Both the position numbers and the translations under genes were made by a program. The notes beneath the pieces were generated by a model that had not been told where the DNA came from, ran no database searches, and saw only the letters and a list, made by a program, of their open reading frames with translations. This document shows positions 53,489 to 61,707 of a DNA stretch of 64,000 nt, in pieces. The number at the start of each line of letters is the position of its first letter. The stretch's first letter is position 1. Source of the DNA: Pseudomonas xionganensis (GTDB taxonomy: Bacteria > Pseudomonadota > Gammaproteobacteria > Pseudomonadales > Pseudomonadaceae); contig NZ_WKJZ01000001.1 of the NCBI RefSeq assembly GCF_009763245.1, positions 697,528 through 761,527 on the forward strand. The letters run 5' to 3'.

Positions 53489-54333
53489 CTGAGCAAGATG
53501 TGGCGCGCAATGATTGGGAGGCCGCGCTGGCGGCCGAGCAGACATTGGTAATGGTGGTAGAGCTTGGGCTACTTTCTGATGAATCTCGCCTTCGCCTTTT
53601 CACCGAGCATACAGTCTGGCCACTGCTACTCCAACCGGGCGTGACCCATCTAGGCAATGAAGGCCCGGCCCTAATCGAACTGAACGGCCAGCCTTACGCC
53701 AACTATATACAGCTTCACGAACAGCTCACACGGAGCGCGCGGCATGGTTGGTTAAGCAGCCGGTTGGACATAATCGAACTGCAAAAACACCTGGGCGATG
53801 CCCTTGCCTGTCGCAACATTGATGGCGAAACACTGTTGATCCGCAGTTATGCCCACAATGTATTACCCATCCTGCATGCGCGGCACGAACAACCCTGGCA
53901 CACGTGGTTGTTCGGCCCCATCGTCCAGTGGTGGTTACCGACCTCACAGGGCTGGCAGCCTTTGCAAGGCTTGGCACAAAGCGAGGTGCCGCCCTATCAC
54001 CCCATTGAGCTCGACCAACCGCTTGTGGATGCGCTGGGTATTGATCCTCACGCGCAGGCATTGGTCACTGAACTGCAGGCCAATGCCCCCGAAATTTTCG
54101 TCAGCGAATGCCATGGTGAGCGGCTGAACCAGGCTGGCCAGGCTTTGTCACAGGCGCGGGAGGCCGGCCTGACGCGCCAGTCTGATCAATATTTTTATGC
54201 TCTCTATAGCCTGCTGGGCGGCAAACCCATCAACCAGAACCCGAACTGGCCGGAGATACTGCAGCGCGTAGAACAAGGCGGCCAGCCACTGGCTCAGATC
54301 CAAGTGGAACTGGACGAGGACAGCCAAGGGTGA
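53485..54333 (+). CDS. DUF4123 T6SS effector adaptor
   Basis: DUF4123 proteins (Tap/Tec type) load a specific effector onto a VgrG. The 282-residue protein has the domain in its first half: VVELGLLSDESR, VWPLLLQPGVTHLGNEGPALIEL, a GWLSSRLDIIELQKHLGDAL helix and LLIRSYAHNVLPILH. The last third is probably the cargo-specific part. It is joined to vgrG by ATGA and to the next gene by GTGA. Its place predicts that it serves the Tle1-like protein 1.4 kb downstream. Confidence 0.88.
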   Translation: MTEQDVARNDWEAALAAEQTLVMVVELGLLSDESRLRLFTEHTVWPLLLQPGVTHLGNEGPALIELNGQPYANYIQLHEQLTRSARHGWLSSRLDIIELQKHLGDALACRNIDGETLLIRSYAHNVLPILHARHEQPWHTWLFGPIVQWWLPTSQGWQPLQGLAQSEVPPYHPIELDQPLVDALGIDPHAQALVTELQANAPEIFVSECHGERLNQAGQALSQAREAGLTRQSDQYFYALYSLLGGKPINQNPNWPEILQRVEQGGQPLAQIQVELDEDSQG

Positions 54334-54791
54334 ATTGGCAAAAGATCATGCAGCGCAGGGGCATGCTGAGCACAGCATCAGTAGCCCTGCTGGCCCTCGC
54401 CTATATGGCCTGGGCCTACACCCGGATGCCGGGCGCCATGCTCTATGTGCATAACCATACGGATCGGCCCATCTTCAGCTACGCCGTCAACGAAGCCTGG
54501 GGCGGCAATGCGTCCGTCTATGGCGGGGGTGGCGCTAGTTGTTGCTCGCGCATTGAGGGCGATGTGCTGACGGTAGAGTGGATCAAGGGCCGTACCGGCG
54601 AACAAGTCCGCCAAGGCGTGCAGAAAGAGACCGTAACGCTGGAAGTTCCCAATCCCTCGCGTACTCGCCAGGACAAGTACCTGCACGTGCACTTCTTCCC
54701 AGGTGACCAAGTGCGGTTGTTTTGGAGTTCCACCCTAGGCAGTCCTTACAAAGGGCTCAAGGAAGCACCGGATCAAGAGGTTCAACAGTGA
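54330..54791 (+). CDS. DUF3304-like membrane-anchored protein, copy 1 (probable immunity protein)
   Basis: The 153-residue protein has an N-terminal membrane segment (about 14-30), then YVHNHTDRPIFSYAVNEAWGGNAS, an adjacent cysteine pair in GGASCCSRIEGD, VEWIKGRTGEQVRQG and LHVHFFPGDQVRLFWSS. The pattern resembles DUF3304, found beside T6SS phospholipase effectors. The predicted topology puts the domain in the periplasm, where a lipase effector would act. GTG start, overlapping the adaptor stop as GTGA. The immunity role is inferred from position. Confidence 0.75.
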   Translation: MNWQKIMQRRGMLSTASVALLALAYMAWAYTRMPGAMLYVHNHTDRPIFSYAVNEAWGGNASVYGGGGASCCSRIEGDVLTVEWIKGRTGEQVRQGVQKETVTLEVPNPSRTRQDKYLHVHFFPGDQVRLFWSSTLGSPYKGLKEAPDQEVQQ

Positions 54792-55276
54792 ATCCCGTCA
54801 ACGTATTACTTAAACGCTGGAAATCGCTACCTGCGGTCGTTAAATCTTTGCTGAGCCTGGCGCTTTTTGGGCTGTTGGTAATTGGCTACGTGGCCTGGGC
54901 CTACACCCAAATGCCCGGTGCCATTCTCTATGTGCATAACCATACGGATCGGCCCATTTTCAGTTATGCCGTCAACGAAGCCTGGGGCGGCAATGCGTCC
55001 GCCTATGGCGGGGGGGGCGCTAGTTGTTGCTCGCGCATTGAGGGCGATGTGCTGACGGTAGAGTGGATCAAGGGCCGTACCGGCGAACAAGTCCGCCAAG
55101 GCGTGCAGAAAGAGACCGTAACGCTGGAAGTTCCCAATCCCTCGCGTACTCGCCAGGACAAGTACCTGCACGTGCACTTCTTCCCAGGCGACCAGGTTCG
55201 CCTGTTTTGGAGCTCCAATTTGGATAGCCCCTTCGAAGACCTCACGGAAGTCCCGGATCAAGAGGTTCAACAGTGA
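54788..55276 (+). CDS. DUF3304-like membrane-anchored protein, copy 2 (probable immunity protein)
   Basis: The 162-residue paralogue has its own N-terminus (NPVNVLLKRWKSLPAVVKSLLSLALF) but a periplasmic part almost identical to copy 1. From 55016 to 55188 the DNA is identical to copy 1 at 54531-54703 by eye, so the two were recently duplicated or converted. GTG start at 54788, overlapping the copy-1 stop as GTGA; an ATG-like upstream start would run into copy 1. It keeps the cysteine pair. Confidence 0.75.
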   Translation: MNPVNVLLKRWKSLPAVVKSLLSLALFGLLVIGYVAWAYTQMPGAILYVHNHTDRPIFSYAVNEAWGGNASAYGGGGASCCSRIEGDVLTVEWIKGRTGEQVRQGVQKETVTLEVPNPSRTRQDKYLHVHFFPGDQVRLFWSSNLDSPFEDLTEVPDQEVQQ

Positions 55277-55764
55277 AGCACGTCAACGTATTACTTAAAC
55301 GCTGGAAATCGCTACCCGCGCTCGCTAAATCCCTGTTTAGCCTGGCCCTTTTTGGGGGGGTAGTACTTGGCTATGTGGCCTGGGCGTATACCCGAATGCC
55401 GGGGGCCATGCTCTATGTGCACAACCATACTGATCGCCCCATATCCGGGTATGCCGTCAACGAGGCCTGGGGTGGAAATGCTTTCGCTTATGGCGGCGGA
55501 AAGGTTACTTGCTGCTCGCGCATTGAGGGCGATGTGCTGACGGTGGAGTGGATTAAGGGACGTACCGGAGAACAAGTCCGCCAAGGCGTGCAGAAAGAGA
55601 CCGTGACGTTGGAGGTGCCCAATCCACCACGCACCCGACAAGACAAATACCTGCATGTGCACTTCTTTCCAGGCGATCAGGTTCGCTTGTTTTGGAGCCC
55701 AAATATGGACAGCCGTTATGAAAATCTCAAGGAAACGCCTGATGGCAAGGAGCAAACGCCATGA
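55273..55764 (+). CDS. DUF3304-like membrane-anchored protein, copy 3 (probable immunity protein)
   Basis: The 163-residue third paralogue shares its N-terminus closely with copy 2 (KHVNVLLKRWKSLPALAKSLFSLALF) but has diverged at many third codon positions and some residues in the domain (RPISGYAVNEAWGGNAFAYGGGKVTCC). It is therefore the oldest split in the domain but the nearest to copy 2 at the N-terminus, a mosaic pattern. GTG start as GTGA, and its own stop overlaps the effector ATG as ATGA. Confidence 0.75.
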   Translation: MKHVNVLLKRWKSLPALAKSLFSLALFGGVVLGYVAWAYTRMPGAMLYVHNHTDRPISGYAVNEAWGGNAFAYGGGKVTCCSRIEGDVLTVEWIKGRTGEQVRQGVQKETVTLEVPNPPRTRQDKYLHVHFFPGDQVRLFWSPNMDSRYENLKETPDGKEQTP

Positions 55765-57566
55765 GTACTCGCATCACCGAGCAGGCAGCAGGAATGGCCG
55801 CTCGCTGTAGGCCATCTTTAGCCAGCCCGCATATCACTCACTGCGCTCGCACCTTGAAAGTCGGTTTCTTTTTCGATGGTTTTGGTCGTCATCGTATTAA
55901 GGACATGCAAACAGGCAGGGTCAGTAATATCGGCAAACTCTTTCTCGTTCATCCTGACGATCAGGCAGACGAGCCCCTGTTTAGCTATAGAGCTTTTTAT
56001 GCTTCCGGGTTGGGCGAAGACTTTTCTGCCGATCTGAATGTTACCGCCAACAGTGCCGTGACCAGCTTTGGCAATACGGCCAGCGAGGTACCCGCCGATG
56101 CGGCCAAGGATCAAGCCATAGAGTCGGCCAAGGATGTGCTCGACCCTAGGCGTAACTGGTGGGAGCGCATCAGCCGTAACCTTAAAGAGCTGTTGCACAA
56201 GCCGCTCAACCTAATGGGCCTGCTCAAAGGTGCCGTTATCGACGCCACCCTCGAAGTCTTGGCCCCGGTACGCGATAGCCGCTTTGCTGCCGAGTTGTTA
56301 AAAACCGGCGGTGATACCCGAATTCAGGGAGCAATTGATTTCCTCAACGAGGTAATCCGCAAGGTTGAATCTCAACACGACCAGCCCCCGCTCAAACATA
56401 TCGAGTTGACCGTGTACGGCTATGACTACGGGGCCACCCTGGCCCGGGCCTTTCTGCACGAGCTGCTCAGTCGCGAGCCGCAGCCCTCAGGTGACACCTA
56501 TAGCTATCAGGGCATAAAGCTGACCATTCTGTTTGCCGGCCTGTTCGATGGTGTTGACCGTAGCCATGTCGATTTCCCCTATTTGCCGCTACCACTGCGC
56601 ACCGTGCTGGACGATGGCGGCCCGCTACCTGACCGGGTAAAACAGGCGCTGCATCTAGTGGCCGCCCATGAGCGGCGCTTCTATCGTCGCGCGCGTTTGC
56701 TTGGTAGTGGCAAAGCAAATTGGCGAGAAAAATGGGTGCCTGGTGTTAGTGAGGATGTCGGCGGCAGCCTGCTGCCAGGCGAGCAGAAGCCCAGCGCCGA
56801 GCTAGCCTTGGTGAGTTTGCATGAGATGTATAACGCCGCCCGCCGCGCAGGTGCGCCGTTCCCAGAGCTGGATCAGCTGTACGAGCAAGACGCAGACACG
56901 GCCGAGCTATTCGTCTTCAACGACCACTTCAATAACGTCAGCGCCAAAGGGCTTAGCCGCCACTATGAGCGCGAAGCGCAAGCCAGCCTGGCGGAAGTCA
57001 GGGCGTTTAAACCTGCTTTTTCCAGTGCTCCCATGCGTCGCGAGCAGCAACTGTTCGCCGCCCATATGCGCGTGTATATCCGCTGGCTGGCCGCGCTCTG
57101 GAAGCCCTACCAGGCGCGCTTGCAGCAGCTCAACGAAGAGGAAGACCAACTGCGCGCCGGCGCACTGGGCAGCATGACCGGCATGCTGGGTATCTCGCGA
57201 GAAAGTGCGGTGCAGCGCCAGGCGCGTGAACAAGGCCTGCAGGCCATCAGCCAGGAAAGGGCGCAGCTTCGCGCCAACCTGGGCTGGCTGGAGGCAGTTA
57301 ACGAAGAAGCTACAGACATGCTCGCCGCACTGAATAACCCTGTTCGAGGTTGGCGCGCTGCCGGAACGCGAGAGCAGGCAGATTTATGGGTGGTATTGCT
57401 CTCAGCATGGTTTGACGAGCCATCAAGAGCCATCAGCGAGCCCATACACCGATTATTTGGTCACTTCGTCCACGACCGCCTCGCATCAAGTGTGGCTCAG
57501 CGCTCAGTTAAGCAGCTGAGTGGGCAAGAGTTCTTCGATATTCGAGGGTTTGATTTGCCCAGTTAG
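55761..57566 (+). CDS. T6SS DUF2235 (Tle1-like) effector with altered catalytic residues
   Basis: Tle1 proteins are T6SS phospholipases with an alpha/beta-hydrolase DUF2235 domain. The 601-residue protein has the family layout: VGFFFDGFG near the start (34-42), a nucleophile-elbow strand IELTVYGYDYGATLARAF (214-231), LFAGLFDGV (257-265) and WVPGVSEDVGG (325-335). In active members the elbow is GxSxG and the late motif is GVHSDVGG. Here the nucleophile position is Asp222 and the His position is Ser330. The remaining Asp (263) is kept. No signal peptide. The C-terminal 200 residues are helical and charged. Enzyme activity is doubtful or changed. Confidence 0.82.
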   Translation: MSTRITEQAAGMAARCRPSLASPHITHCARTLKVGFFFDGFGRHRIKDMQTGRVSNIGKLFLVHPDDQADEPLFSYRAFYASGLGEDFSADLNVTANSAVTSFGNTASEVPADAAKDQAIESAKDVLDPRRNWWERISRNLKELLHKPLNLMGLLKGAVIDATLEVLAPVRDSRFAAELLKTGGDTRIQGAIDFLNEVIRKVESQHDQPPLKHIELTVYGYDYGATLARAFLHELLSREPQPSGDTYSYQGIKLTILFAGLFDGVDRSHVDFPYLPLPLRTVLDDGGPLPDRVKQALHLVAAHERRFYRRARLLGSGKANWREKWVPGVSEDVGGSLLPGEQKPSAELALVSLHEMYNAARRAGAPFPELDQLYEQDADTAELFVFNDHFNNVSAKGLSRHYEREAQASLAEVRAFKPAFSSAPMRREQQLFAAHMRVYIRWLAALWKPYQARLQQLNEEEDQLRAGALGSMTGMLGISRESAVQRQAREQGLQAISQERAQLRANLGWLEAVNEEATDMLAALNNPVRGWRAAGTREQADLWVVLLSAWFDEPSRAISEPIHRLFGHFVHDRLASSVAQRSVKQLSGQEFFDIRGFDLPS

Positions 57567-57568
57567 GC

Positions 57569-57784
57569 ATGCCCCTACATAAATATTTCCCACTTGCTGG
57601 TATTTCCCGGTCTGGCGCGGCTATCTCCAGACTTTATTTTTGCAAGCATACTCTGGTTCGCGGGAATTTATCTGGTACTGGTTTTGTAGAGGGTTACCTT
57701 CTCTCCTTGAGTATACTTTGGAGCGTGGGTGGGGATGTTGTATGGATTCGTATTCACCCCGGAAGACGGCTTAAATTTTTGTAA
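57569..57784 (+). CDS. Doubtful small frame after the effector gene
   Basis: A 71-codon frame (MPLHKYFPLAGISRSG to VVWIRIHPGRRLKFL) fills part of the 239-base gap after the effector. It has no ribosome binding site but ends 21 bases before the next small gene. Composition is AT-rich like its neighbours. It may be a fragment; I do not recognise it. Confidence 0.25.
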   Translation: MPLHKYFPLAGISRSGAAISRLYFCKHTLVRGNLSGTGFVEGYLLSLSILWSVGGDVVWIRIHPGRRLKFL

Positions 57785-57805
57785 GTGTAAATGTAAGGAC
57801 GCCAT

Positions 57806-58027
57806 ATGAATGCTTTAGAAACAAAAATAGACTTTATTTTTTGCGCCAGTGTAATGGTTTTAGGAGGGCTTGCAGGAGTTGGTTATGCTCTTTATTTGGC
57901 TTTGCGTGAATTTCAATGGGGTGATGATGCCGGTTGGGGGTATGTTGTTATGGCAATTGGCGCAGGCATAATCGCGGCCAAGGGGATCCATAACGCTTTT
58001 CAGTATAAGTCCATTAATAAAATATAA
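57806..58027 (+). CDS. Small membrane protein in the AT-rich part of the island
   Basis: The 73-residue protein has two hydrophobic segments (about 9-30 and 44-62) joined by REFQWGDDAGWG. A TAAGGA site precedes the ATG by 6 bases. Its base composition is far more AT-rich than the rest of the window, which suggests foreign origin. No family recognised. It could be an immunity or holin-like accessory protein, but nothing shows it. Confidence 0.6.
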   Translation: MNALETKIDFIFCASVMVLGGLAGVGYALYLALREFQWGDDAGWGYVVMAIGAGIIAAKGIHNAFQYKSINKI

Positions 58028-58138
58028 TTTAAGTCTATTTTACCTCAAGACTCGCCTATACCTAGGTGTCGGCCTTGAACTGGCGCTCTGCCGGCAGCCC
58101 ATAATTAACCAGCGTTACTGGCGTTTTAATGACACTAC

Positions 58139-59086
58139 ATGTCTATAGATAAAATTTTATCTCTGTTAGGCGAAAAGCTGGGCCGAGAGTGCCCTAGCAT
58201 CACTTTAAGGGCGCATATTTCTACAGGGCTACCCCCTGTACAGCCCGGTGAGGTTGATGAGCATACTGAACAATACTTGACGCTTAAGAGTGGGGATGAA
58301 TTTTCCAAGGGACTTCCTACCGGATTTTGCGGTGGTGTTCTAGGGGTGGCTTCGCTAATAGTCTCAATGGCTCAATTGCTCAATGGCAATGTAGAAGAGT
58401 TTTCTAGCATGCTACTGCTAGCCTCGGTTTTTTTTGTTATTCCATTTGTTTGGGAGGTTCTAAGTCCCTTGCCCCTTCCGATCATGTTCAATAGACGTAC
58501 ACGTGAGGTTTATTTCGATCATAAGGGTGAGCTCTATCACACCCCTTGGAACGGCATAGCGGCGGTGGCTTATGAATATCAGATGGTGCATCAGAATACC
58601 GGCTCAATGAGTCAGGCTCCGCTGGAGGTGCTGGTACATCGCTATGGTAAGCCTGAACAGCAGTTATTGATTAATTTGGGTGTACCGGTCGGAAAAAGTA
58701 TCGAGTTGCAGAGGCAGTTTTGGGAGTATTTGCGCTGCTATATGGAAAATGGACCTTGGTTTGATGCGGAGGGAAAAAGGACTGAGGATAATGCTTTTAT
58801 TCGGGAGCAGCTTTCTTATGGGTGGAATAGAAAGCGTGATGCCATCAAGTTGACTTGGAAGCGTCGGCAGCATATGGAGTGGCCGAGTCTAGTGTTCATG
58901 TTGGCATATGAGCTGCTGATGTATCCCGCTTATGTGTTATGGGACTTTACTTTGGCGATGGCCAAGCGCCGTACTCGCAGTCAATGGCCAGATATCGTCC
59001 GTGAGCGCCTTAAGAGTGATGGGCCTACAACTCGACTGATAGATTTGGAACAGGCGTCAGCTGCTATTTCTCAAACTGCAACTTAA
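58139..59086 (+). CDS. DUF6708-like membrane protein, copy 1
   Basis: The 315-residue protein has two membrane segments (about 62-81 and 88-107), then MFNRRTREVYFDHKGELYHTPWNGIAAV, a block also present in the gene at 60280. This arrangement resembles DUF6708, found in T6SS islands of Pseudomonas. A hydrophobic region recurs near residues 250-280. AT-rich codon use marks it as different from the core genome. The ribosome site is weak. Function unknown; a toxin- or immunity-linked role is inferred from location only. Confidence 0.7.
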   Translation: MSIDKILSLLGEKLGRECPSITLRAHISTGLPPVQPGEVDEHTEQYLTLKSGDEFSKGLPTGFCGGVLGVASLIVSMAQLLNGNVEEFSSMLLLASVFFVIPFVWEVLSPLPLPIMFNRRTREVYFDHKGELYHTPWNGIAAVAYEYQMVHQNTGSMSQAPLEVLVHRYGKPEQQLLINLGVPVGKSIELQRQFWEYLRCYMENGPWFDAEGKRTEDNAFIREQLSYGWNRKRDAIKLTWKRRQHMEWPSLVFMLAYELLMYPAYVLWDFTLAMAKRRTRSQWPDIVRERLKSDGPTTRLIDLEQASAAISQTAT

Positions 59087-59103
59087 CTCCTCAAGGAAGA
59101 AAC

Positions 59104-59496
59104 ATGTCACAAGCTATCTGGAATGCACCTGCCCATCTCAAGATCACAGCCCTGTTCTGGCCAAGTCTGGCGCTCAATGGGTTGTTGATTATCGCCGTGG
59201 TGAACTACTGGTTGGATTGGTCTTGGCCGCTCTACCTTGGGCTTTTTTGCAGCGCGGTATTGTTCACTATCAGCGCCGTCAGTGAGCGCGGCCGGCAGGT
59301 CAGCGTCTCGGCTGTGGGTAATGATTTGGTGTTTCGCAATGATGCAAAGAACTACCAGGTCACGATCCCTAGGCGGGATATTGAGGCGATCCGGTTACGC
59401 CGTTATCCGTTGTTCAAAGCACTGATCATCGACATCAAGGGTAATCAGCGTCTCACATTGAATAATGCGTTTGTTCCTGCGGACTTTCCTGTTTAG
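59104..59496 (+). CDS. Small two-helix membrane protein
   Basis: The 130-residue protein has two hydrophobic segments (about 14-35 and 41-58) and a C-terminal part, LVFRNDAKNYQVTIPRRDIEAIRLRRYPLFKALIID, that looks like a small PH-type or beta-barrel domain. AAGGAAG precedes the ATG, 17 bases after the DUF6708-like gene, so they are probably one operon. I do not recognise a named family. Confidence 0.65.
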   Translation: MSQAIWNAPAHLKITALFWPSLALNGLLIIAVVNYWLDWSWPLYLGLFCSAVLFTISAVSERGRQVSVSAVGNDLVFRNDAKNYQVTIPRRDIEAIRLRRYPLFKALIIDIKGNQRLTLNNAFVPADFPV

Positions 59497-59599
59497 GAAA
59501 TCAAGCTGCCAAGGTTGGCTGTCACTCTGGGCTGAGCCAATTTCAGCGACCACCGCCAGCCCAGCAGTGCAGCAGTTACCTATCCAGCCCCTGGCCTAG

Positions 59600-59863
59600 C
59601 GCCTGTTCCCCGACGCCCTGGAACTGTTCTACGAGGTGCCCCAAAGCATGCCACGTCGTGCACCCTATCAATGGCAGACGTACGCTCTCGCAGTGCGCGC
59701 GCAGGTGATTTTGCAGGGGGAGGGGCGTGATTGGATCTTCCCCGCACCTGCTCCGGCCGATGTGCTGAGCTACAACCCAACAAACCATGGGGAGCCGGAT
59801 TTTGCCAAAACCAAGCAGCCCTTCTGGGCCAACGAACAGACCCATTCGGACAGCCAGCCGTAA
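59600..59863 (+). pseudogene. C-terminal remnant of an unidentified protein
   Basis: After an in-frame TAG at 59597-59599, 87 codons read RLFPDALELFYEVPQSM through to a natural-looking end at THSDSQP. The sequence is protein-like, with a TAAGGA site and new ATG just behind the stop, as at a gene junction. I see no matching N-terminus upstream; the 100 bases after the preceding gene hold nothing else I can support. It may be the 3' end of a lost T6SS effector. Confidence 0.45.
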
Positions 59864-59872
59864 GGATGCGCT

Positions 59873-60296
59873 ATGACTGCCCACTACAGCCCCAGCGCCT
59901 ACCAGCCGGCGCGCATTCCCGATCAGCCGGCAGCGGTCAAGCGCAGTTGGTTGTTCCGTTTTGGCAGCTCGCGCCTGCCGTGGGGCCATACAGAGGACAT
60001 CGTGCCGCACAGCATGCTGAGCGGCACGACCCCCGGCTATCTGCGAGAAATCCAACGTCGTGAGTTCGCTCTACCCCGAGCGCGAGTACTGCGTGCATTA
60101 CGACGAAAGCGACCTGCACTTTATCCAGCGGCTGTGGCGCGGCCAGTACCGCGAAGAACGCCATACCATGCGCCTTGCGCCCGATAAGCCAGGCGGGTAT
60201 CCCGCCAGCCAGGCAACTATTCAAGGTCAGGCCGCAGCCAGGCTGCAGATCGACCCTTTGCTATTACTGGGTGCCCAAGATGCCGCAAACCGCTGA
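59873..60296 (+). pseudogene. Disrupted gene carrying a piece of vgrG
   Basis: An ATG with a TAAGGA site starts a plausible protein (MTAHYSPSAYQPARIPDQPA to GYLREIQRRE, 62-64 residues). At 60066 it runs into a 71-base copy of vgrG in another frame. The frame of that copy continues as LWRGQYREERHTMRL and DPLLLLGAQDAANR to a stop at 60294. The join suggests that recombination with a vgrG-like gene destroyed or replaced the middle. The original product is unknown. Confidence 0.5.
60066..60136 (+). repeat. 71-base duplicated fragment of vgrG
   Basis: The segment matches 51779-51849 in vgrG at 70 of 71 positions (one G-to-T change) and encodes the VgrG hallmark LYPEREYCVHYDESDLHFIQRL. The match ends abruptly on both sides. 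Confidence 0.9.
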
Positions 60297-61443
60297 CACC
60301 CAAACCACTACCCCACAGGGCCTGGATAAACCACGCAAGGCAGGGGATAGCCAGGGCTTTCCAGGTGGGCGGGTTAGCTACCTGGCGCCACTGCCACTGC
60401 CAACGGGTGAGCCGCCCCATGACTATGCCCACGCCATTGGCGAGGTGAATGACACCTACCTGAGCTTTGGTACTGGCTTGCCACCTGTATTTGGTTGGCA
60501 ACTAAGGCTAGGCGGCCCATTTTCCGTCGGCATCATCATGCCAGGCATCCTATTTCCTCTCCTGATTGCCCTTCTGATCCCATTGATCGGTGGAACGCTT
60601 CTCGACACATGGCAAATGACTGTCGGGATGTTCGAGGAGGGGCTAAAAATAGGTTCAATGGGCGCACTAGCAATGTTAGTCCTAGCCCTAGCCACCTGGT
60701 GGCACAATCATATTCAACACAAAACCGTTATCGCCACGCGCTTCAACCGCCAACGCCGTGAAGTTTGCTTTGTACCCGAGGGTCATACCGAGCCCATCTT
60801 CGTACCCTGGGAACAGGTATCTGCTTGGGTAATCGAGGCGCGTGGGGTTACCCAATACGGTGTTCAAAGCCAGTTCGCCATGGGCGTGGGGTTTCACCAT
60901 ACGCCAAGCGGCCAGGATTACACACTGGAGTTCGCCACTGGCGGCCTGGGCATGGCCATTGGCAACTGGGAAGCCATTCGCGCCTATATGGATCACGAGA
61001 TTCATAGCCTCAAGGACATTCAGGATACCTTCGACTTGCAAGGCCCGGACGACCCACCCCATGAGGGCCTGCACACCTTCTACAGCGCCAGAGAGCGCAT
61101 GCGCCGTCGCTACCGCGAAGGCGAGGTCGGCAAGTGGTATGTGCTTGGTTGGTATCTCTATCACCTATGCACCTTGTGGACTCTACCTTTCCACCTCACC
61201 GAGTGGGACATAGGCCGGGTCAAGCGAATGCACCAACGTAATGTTCCCGAAGCCATGCGCGCTTGGTCAGAGCCTCTGCCCCCCGAACAATGGGCCAAGC
61301 CCAGTGACGAACTGCTCAGGCAACGCGAACTGCTGGCAAACCTGCGCCAACGTCATCCCCAAAGCTCGATATTCCATTTGATGGCAGAGGTGGTGCGTAG
61401 GGCTTCAAGCGACAGGAAGCAGGCCGGTGCCGTAAGCCGCTAA
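60280..61443 (+). CDS. DUF6708-like membrane protein, copy 2
   Basis: The 387-residue protein has an N-terminal soluble part with RKAGDSQGFPGGRVSYLAPLPLP and IGEVNDTYLSFGTGLPPVFGW. Two membrane segments follow (about 88-108 and 124-142), then TRFNRQRREVCFVPEGHTEPIFVPWEQVSAW. That block parallels MFNRRTREVYF in the gene at 58139. GC content is close to the core genome here, unlike that copy. The ATG at 60280 lies inside the end of the disrupted frame. A 5' fragment of a further copy follows directly after its stop. Confidence 0.7.
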   Translation: MPQTADTQTTTPQGLDKPRKAGDSQGFPGGRVSYLAPLPLPTGEPPHDYAHAIGEVNDTYLSFGTGLPPVFGWQLRLGGPFSVGIIMPGILFPLLIALLIPLIGGTLLDTWQMTVGMFEEGLKIGSMGALAMLVLALATWWHNHIQHKTVIATRFNRQRREVCFVPEGHTEPIFVPWEQVSAWVIEARGVTQYGVQSQFAMGVGFHHTPSGQDYTLEFATGGLGMAIGNWEAIRAYMDHEIHSLKDIQDTFDLQGPDDPPHEGLHTFYSARERMRRRYREGEVGKWYVLGWYLYHLCTLWTLPFHLTEWDIGRVKRMHQRNVPEAMRAWSEPLPPEQWAKPSDELLRQRELLANLRQRHPQSSIFHLMAEVVRRASSDRKQAGAVSR

Positions 61444-61707
61444 TCTCAGCCCTCCATCTCTCCCGGCCTGGGTAAACCACACAAGGCCGGGGATAGTCAG
61501 GGCTCTGCAGGCGGGTGGGTAAGCTATCTGGCACCACTGCCAAGCCCTACAGGTCAGGCTGCAAATGACTTGATGAATATCATCTGGCTTAGAGAGCAGA
61601 TGCTGTTGGATAGCGCTAGCTTTCCAAGGCTCAGGGTGGATGTGAATCGCCGTAGTGGGGCAGCTCAACCATCAACTTTCGCCCCGAAGTGTAACGCTTT
61701 TGGCTAG
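61444..61707 (+). pseudogene. Truncated 5' fragment of a third DUF6708-like gene
   Basis: From 61462 the frame reads PGLGKPHKAGDSQGSAGGWVSYLAPLPSPTG, clearly homologous to QGLDKPRKAGDSQGFPGGRVSYLAPLPLPTG in the preceding protein. Similarity ends near 61560 and the frame stops at 61705. There is no start codon; it begins in frame right after the TAA of the intact gene. The remaining 186 bases up to trhP hold no gene that I can support. Confidence 0.75.

Noticed and set aside
54330..55764. Reading the repeated DNA as a direct-repeat array or CRISPR-like structure
   Set aside because: The repeat unit is about 480 bases, holds a full coding frame each time and has no short spacers.
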